From Nyssa sinensis (taxonomy: Eukaryota; Streptophyta; Magnoliopsida; Cornales; Nyssaceae), in NCBI GenBank assembly GCA_008638375.1, contig CM018051.1, forward strand, positions 30,636,740-30,700,739: a stretch of 64,000 nucleotides of DNA, in the 5' to 3' direction. A program made the position numbers and the translations under genes. Positions 59,404 to 64,000 of the stretch are shown piece by piece. Under the pieces are notes generated by a model. It was not told the DNA's origin. It saw only the letters and a program-made list of their open reading frames with translations, and ran no database searches. The first letter of the stretch is position 1, and every line of letters begins with the position of its first letter.

Positions 59404-62400
59404 TGTCACGCCCCGAATTTCGGCAAACCCGAGGCGCGACTGACGAGATAGAAAATAAAATAAATAAAAGGACAATATAAATAAATCCACTAAACATGCA
59501 TCCGTTCCCATCAATACATAAGATAACATTAAATACATCGTTCATAGGTCACTCGGGCTTAAGCCCTTACATTACAATATACAAGTCCCATGGACCAAAA
59601 ATATAACAAGGACTTCACCCTATCAGAGTATCATGGAGTCTCAAGTAGCTGGTGGATCCTCATCTGAAAAATGTTGCCCACGAATGGGTCAGCTCAACTG
59701 CTGGTATGATGAAGTGCTAATGCAAGAAATAAAGCTAAGGCGTGGCATGTGCAAAGTGTACATTTATTTCTAAATGACATTCAAGCATCGCAGTAATATA
59801 TATATGAATGGTATGCGTGACACACCCATGCACAACTCTATGTCACACCCATGTCTCATTTACGGGTACTCCCCGATGGGCACAGAGTACCAATGCAATG
59901 GCCAATTTTGGGTTTTTCACCGCAGGATCTACACCCTCATAATGCAAAGCACCACGTGCTTACCCACGCCATGTTCTCGAAGGATCCATCATATGCCAAT
60001 ATGCCAATGCAATATTAATGAAACATGGATCTCAATAATATAGCATACTCGGACAATAACAAATAAATCATCAATCAGTTTCATATACATGCATATCTCA
60101 TGTGTTCATATATCATATTTCATGTTCTTCACTTTACTAAACTTGCAAGTAACGCATAAACATGTGAACAATCAATTCCAATTTATCAAGTAAACGCATT
60201 ACAAACAAACACATAAAGCATTCCAGTCATTCACAAATATTCCTAACTTAACTTCATTTCTAACATTAGCAAAACACCATACCTGATGGGTTAGTACCAA
60301 CCCTAGAAGATCGTGCACTATATGTAACTGAACCGAAAAATGAAAATGCAGGAGATCAGATCGCCCTCTCCTGTCCTGTCAGTGTCCCTAAAAGCATAAA
60401 TTACAACTCAGTCTATTGTCTTTTGAATTTATGCTATTCATCAAATTTTATGTCTTTAATTCATAGGTTTCTATTCTGCTAAATTAAACTCTACCATTGG
60501 TTCTAGGATGTTGAAGAAAATAAGTTTAGGTTCTAGTAGAACTCAATTCGGACACCGGGGTTCAAAAGGGCAAAACAGTCATTTTGCACTTTTCACGGGT
60601 CCTTACATTTCGTGACCTCTTTTCACAAATTGGACCCCACGGTTGAGTCCGGAATGGTCGAGATAATAAAGTTTCACCATTTGTTTACTTAATTCGGAGT
60701 TCGTTTGACTGTACTTTAATTCAGGGGCATTTTGGTAATTTTAAAGGTTACTACGGGTATTTTATTTTTCGAGACCCCGTCTCATAAAATGGACCTCACC
60801 ATTGGTCTCAGAATGGTCGAGATAGTCAAAATACACTAATGACTTGTCCCATTTGGACTCCGGGATATTTTTGAATATTTAATTAATTAAATTAATTTAA
60901 TTAAATAATTAATTAATTAATTTAATTAATATTTTATTAATAATTTAATCATGTGGGTCAAAGTGTAATTTCCAACAGTTGGGGGGGTCAGTTTGTAATT
61001 TTTGAAAGTTCTGGGTCAAGGTTCAATTTCCAAAAGGTTCAAGGTCAATTTGTAATTAATTAAATTTACTATTCTAAATCAGGTTAACCAAACAGGGACT
61101 TATCCAGAACAGGGATAAGATATCCCTGTTCCTATTCCAATTTAAATCTTTTTAATTTCTTATACTTGCAACCAAACGGACCCAATCCCTTTTTAATTTA
61201 AAACATCAACGCGACACGTGGCATGGGCGGTTCAGCCCCGCCCGAACCGGAACCCGACCCGGTCACCCCCCTTCTTCCTCGACTTTTCGGCGACGTAGCA
61301 GTAGGGTTCCGGCGCCTTCTCCGGCGCCGGCGACCGATCTCCGACGATGTTTTCGAGTTTCTAAAATGCCATTCTCTTCGGTTTTTCACGTAGACCTCAC
61401 ATCCATCCTCCATTTCCCTCAAAACCTTCCTAATCTCCTCGAAATAGAGCTCAAAGGCCCATGGCCGAATCTCCGGCCAACTGAAAAATTCTGATTTCAT
61501 GCTCATTTTCCCACTGTTTTTCATTCTTTCTTTTTCTATTCTCTTTCTGCACTTCGTAGGATTATTTTAGGATCATTTAAAGGGAGTCTTACACATAAAA
61601 TGATAAGGTCCAACCCCCATGGCCGAGACCTGCCACTAGGGTTTTCTATCTTGTTTCTTAGCCATTTCCTTTCATTCTTTTTGCAAAATTAACCCTACAA
61701 CATGCTCTCTAAGACCATATGCATAAAACCAATTAACATGCTTTAAAAAAAATTCTAAACAGAAGGAGGTCACTCACGGTTTTGCCTGTTGTTTCTCTCT
61801 CTAGCCGTGCCCTCTTCCACCCTTCTGGTTCCAAGCTTGAATCAGGCTTCACATACCTCTTCTCTTTTCAGAACTTTCTCTCTCCCTTGCTCTCACTTTT
61901 CTTTTCTTTCCTTTCTTTCTTTCCAACCGAGACCAACCTTATATACCACAAACCCATACTCACACGTCTCTCTCTCACAGCCCTCTTTCCTGACTTCTAT
62001 CACCCTGTATTCAGCCACTTTGTTTCCCCCAAAATGCAGCTTTGCATTAAATGCAAAGCTGCCTATATAAGCCTACCTATATATATATATTACCTATATT
62101 ACACTCATTACACACACTAGACACACACACACTCTAACCGACACTTACCTCACACACTCTCCAGGTCTGGTACACACACACACACACTGTTACACATACC
62201 CACATACATACATAATCACATGCACACATTTCACTCTACACATATATACATTCATACCATACATGTCACACATATACATACACCCATGTACATGCACACA
62301 AAATTAAATAATGTATATATATACATACCTATATCCATGCATACATTATACACATCACATATATACATTCCATTTTAATAATAATAATAATAATAATAGA

Positions 62401-62454
62401 AACAAAGAATAATAATAATAAATAAATAAATAAAAAATTTTCCATGTCATAACA
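59404..62454 (-). repeat. T2 3' LTR, 3.05 kb
   Basis: TGTCACGCCCCGAATTTCGG to catgtcataaca. Collinear with the T1 LTR: shared module at 59905-59945, hairpin modules at 60488, 60633 and 60791, GC-rich region at 61200-61350, palindrome at 62036-62062, TA/CA microsatellites at 62074-62190. The arginine-rich frame at 61198-61524 is a product of the GC-rich stretch, not a gene. Confidence 0.9.
62036..62071 (-). promoter_or_regulatory. TATA box plus perfect palindrome in the T2 LTR
   Basis: On the minus strand, CTTATATAG (62071-62063) is followed at once by the 27-nt palindrome GCAGCTTTGCATT-n-AATGCAAAGCTGC (62062-62036). By normal plant spacing, transcription would start at or just beyond the palindrome's far edge. 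It contains TGCAAAG, a Dof/prolamin-box-like word, on both strands. Promoter activity is inferred. Confidence 0.6.
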
Positions 62455-62467
62455 TCCTTCCCTCCTT
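62455..62467 (-). promoter_or_regulatory. T2 polypurine tract
   Basis: Minus-strand AAGGAGGGAAGGA directly before LTR start TGTTATGACA. The companion inverted repeat at 62472-62490 has one substitution relative to T1. Confidence 0.87.
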
Positions 62468-62518
62468 ACAAAAATTTCATCCCGAAATTTAAAATAACAT
62501 ATAACAAAAGAAAATACA

Positions 62519-64000
62519 TCACTGATCAAACAACTCAGGGTACCTAACTCGAACCTCGGCCTCACGCTCCCAAGTAGCCTCCTCGACCCCATGATGGTTC
62601 CAACGAACCTTGACGAAAGGGATGGTCCTGCCTCGCAAAACCTGGTCCCTCGAGTCCAATATCTCCACGGGTCTCTGGTCATAGGAAGCGTCCCCCTCTA
62701 ACTGAAGATCTACCCAGTCAAGTACATGTGAGGGGTCGGGATGGTACTTCCTCAGCATAGACACATGGAAGACGTCATGGACTCCTGATAGCTGTGGTGG
62801 TAAGGCCAGCTTATAAGCCACCTCACCAACTCTCCCAAGAATCTCAAAGGGGCTTATAAATCGTGGCGACAGCTTCCCACCGTGCCCAAATCTCTTCAAA
62901 CCCCGTCTGGGAGATACCTTGAGGAACACATGGTCCCCCACCTCAAATGCCAAGGGTCGCCGCCTCCTATCTGCATAACTCCTCTGGCGACTCTGGGCTG
63001 TCAGCAATCGCTGCCTGATCACCTGGATCTTGTCCGTGGTCTCACGAACAATATCAGGTCCTAAGGCAGCTGTCTCTCCCACCTCAGTCCAACATACTAG
63101 GGAACGGCACGGCCTACCATACAGTGCCTCAAATGGTGCCATCTCAATACTGGACTGGTAGCTGTTGTTGTAGGCAAACTCAACTAAAGCAAGGTGATCC
63201 TTCCGGCTACCTCTGAAGTCCATGACACAGGCCCTGAGCATATCCTCCAAGATCTGAAGAGTGCGCTCTGACTGGCCATCTGTCTGTGGGTGGAAGGCAG
63301 TACTAAACTGCAGCTGGGTCCCTAAGGCTGTCTGGAAACTCTGCCAGAACCGTGCAGTGAAATGTGGGTCTCTGTCAGAAACTATGGATACCGGAACCCC
63401 ATGTAGTTGCACTATCTCTCGAATGTACAACCTACTGAGGGCGTCTGATGAGTCAGTCACTCTGATCGGTAAGAAATGGGCAGACTTCGTCAGCCTGTCC
63501 ACAATAACCCAAATCGCATCATGGCCCCTAGGTGACTTCGGAAGACCCATCACGAAATCCATGGTAACATGCTCCCACTTCCACTCGGCTACCGGTAATG
63601 ACTGTAGCAAACCTCCAGGCCTCTGGTGCTCAGCCTTCACCTGCTGGCACGTGAGACACCTAGCCACAAACTGTGCTACATCTGCCTTCATCCCAGTCCA
63701 CCAATACTGACGGCGCAGATCATGATACATCTTGGTGCCCCTTGGGTGCACCGCTAAGCGTGAATGGTGGAAGTCCCTAAGGACATCAGTCCTAAGAGAC
63801 TCGGGAACGAATACTCTACCCCTGTATCTCAAACCAAGGTCAGAATGGACTGTCCATCCCTCAAATCCCTCAGGGCTAGCAATCTGTGCCCTAATCTGCT
63901 CGGCCTCAATATCCAGCAATTGTGCCTCTATAACTCTGGTCAGAAGGGTAGGCTGTACACACAAGCTGAATAGGGTGGCGTGTCCCTCAAACTCAGTAAG
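62519..64000 (-). CDS. pol: T2 pol, partial: integrase and chromodomain
   Basis: An open frame runs from the window edge (no start in view) to a TGA at 62519, about 493 codons. Counting from the Leu codon at 63964 as residue 1: HHCC finger with H67, H73, C103 and C106; integrase core Asp in TMDFVMGLP (D136), second Asp in SDRDPHF (D197), and Glu in DGQSERT (E233), so the D-D-35-E triad is complete. The C-terminal part has the GPF-type motif (here [18 protein letters not shown]) and a chromodomain-like end, [17 protein letters not shown]. Integrase inserts the DNA copy, and the chromodomain directs it to marked chromatin in this clade. One oddity is HPRGTKMY where HPGGTKMY is usual. No stop or frameshift is visible. 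Confidence 0.93.
   Translation of the reverse strand, partial: LTEFEGHATLFSLCVQPTLLTRVIEAQLLDIEAEQIRAQIASPEGFEGWTVHSDLGLRYRGRVFVPESLRTDVLRDFHHSRLAVHPRGTKMYHDLRRQYWWTGMKADVAQFVARCLTCQQVKAEHQRPGGLLQSLPVAEWKWEHVTMDFVMGLPKSPRGHDAIWVIVDRLTKSAHFLPIRVTDSSDALSRLYIREIVQLHGVPVSIVSDRDPHFTARFWQSFQTALGTQLQFSTAFHPQTDGQSERTLQILEDMLRACVMDFRGSRKDHLALVEFAYNNSYQSSIEMAPFEALYGRPCRSLVCWTEVGETAALGPDIVRETTDKIQVIRQRLLTAQSRQRSYADRRRRPLAFEVGDHVFLKVSPRRGLKRFGHGGKLSPRFISPFEILGRVGEVAYKLALPPQLSGVHDVFHVSMLRKYHPDPSHVLDWVDLQLEGDASYDQRPVEILDSRDQVLRGRTIPFVKVRWNHHGVEEATWEREAEVRVRYPELFDQ

Larger units (their letters stand above)
55283..64000 (-). mobile_element. N1: LTR unit opening here, right end outside the window
   Basis: Starts TGTCACATCGCATGACCCACCC, of the same general form as S6 and S9. 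Its own visible sequence is 55283-57182. It contains hairpin modules at about 56808 and 56949 and a degraded T-arm-like block at 57121-57182. The 90-codon frame at 55988-56260 sits in LTR sequence and has no recognisable domain. The left flank is attac (55278-55282). Confidence 0.6.
57183..64000 (+). mobile_element. O1: LTR unit opening inside N1, right end outside the window
   Basis: Starts TGTAACACCCCAACC, the form of other plus-oriented LTR starts here (S3, S5). Its own visible sequence, 57183-57790, is AT-rich with a (GA)n tract at 57691-57724 and no coding region. The left flank is tttgg (57178-57182). The call rests on the terminal sequence and the break in N1 homology. Confidence 0.5.
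57791..64000 (-). mobile_element. S10: S1-family LTR opening inside O1, right end outside the window
   Basis: Starts TGTCACACCCCGAATTTTC and continues cataaacccagggagtgagtg, matching S1 at 1575. The later part (about 58690-59400) also follows S1 (about 2275-2995): ggcattttacacacctaatgg, then the shared module. It is cut at 59404 by T2 in the middle of gggtttttcacc. The left flank is gaggg (57786-57790). Confidence 0.75.
59404..64000 (-). mobile_element. T2: Ty3/gypsy chromovirus (Tekay/Del-like), 3' half
   Basis: Minus-strand order: pol (continuing beyond the window), polypurine tract, 3' LTR (62454-59404). The left flank gtttt (59399-59403) is the expected target-site copy within S10. Closely similar to T1, but its visible integrase frame is unbroken. 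The 5' half and 5' LTR should lie to the right of the window. Confidence 0.9.

Noticed and set aside
61198..61524. Arginine/glycine-rich minus-strand frame in the T2 LTR
   Set aside because: Comes from the GC-rich LTR stretch. The equivalent T1 LTR does not keep the frame.

Overview
This window looks like a plant (eudicot-type) nuclear genome, specifically a gene-poor, AT-rich intergenic block built almost entirely from nested LTR retrotransposons. The evidence is Ty3/gypsy chromovirus (Tekay/Del-like) pol genes, a plant initiator-Met primer binding site, a hAT transposon, a relic of the plant-specific 'putative plant transposon protein' family, and many 2.5-4.3 kb LTRs. I found no convincing cellular gene, tRNA, rRNA or CRISPR array. 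The species cannot be named from this sequence.

Names used below: S1-S10 are solo or partial LTRs, T1 and T2 are gypsy elements, E1 is a two-LTR element, K1, N1 and O1 are partly defined units, and H0 is the oldest host element. Layout: 1-1574 is old retroelement-derived DNA. S1 (1575-4153) interrupts it. H0 has a decayed plant-transposon-protein gene (4637-5852, resuming at 9383), a 3' internal region (12774-13300 and 16612-16684) and a 3' LTR (16685 to about 37854). H0 is cut by S2 (5853-9382), a hAT transposon (9588-12773) and S3 (13301-16611). Its 3' LTR holds a Russian doll: S4 (17409-37128) contains S5 (17466-33152), which contains S6 (18252-30209), which contains T1 (18282 to about 23920) fused to S7, a fragment of another LTR (about 23932-26511). 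S2, S3, S4, S5 and S6 are each closed by a perfect 5-bp target-site duplication. S1 and the hAT element have imperfect ones.

The right half repeats the pattern. A short tentative unit K1 (38776-54784) contains S8 (39192-54400, perfect TSD). S8 contains S9 (39937-44224, perfect TSD) and E1 (44800-51623), the only element here with both LTRs, a PBS, a PPT and a gag relic. E1 lacks most of protease and all of RT, RNase H and integrase. From 55283 to the window end, four LTR units open inside one another (N1, O1, S10, T2) and none closes. T2 carries an uninterrupted integrase/chromodomain reading frame running off the window.

The main scientific interest is structural. Solo LTRs predominate, so LTR-LTR recombination has been frequent. 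Several apparently different LTR families share modules: hairpin-capable repeats spaced about 140 bp and minisatellites of 46-51 bp. One junction carries templated filler, and two LTRs share a coding-like captured segment.
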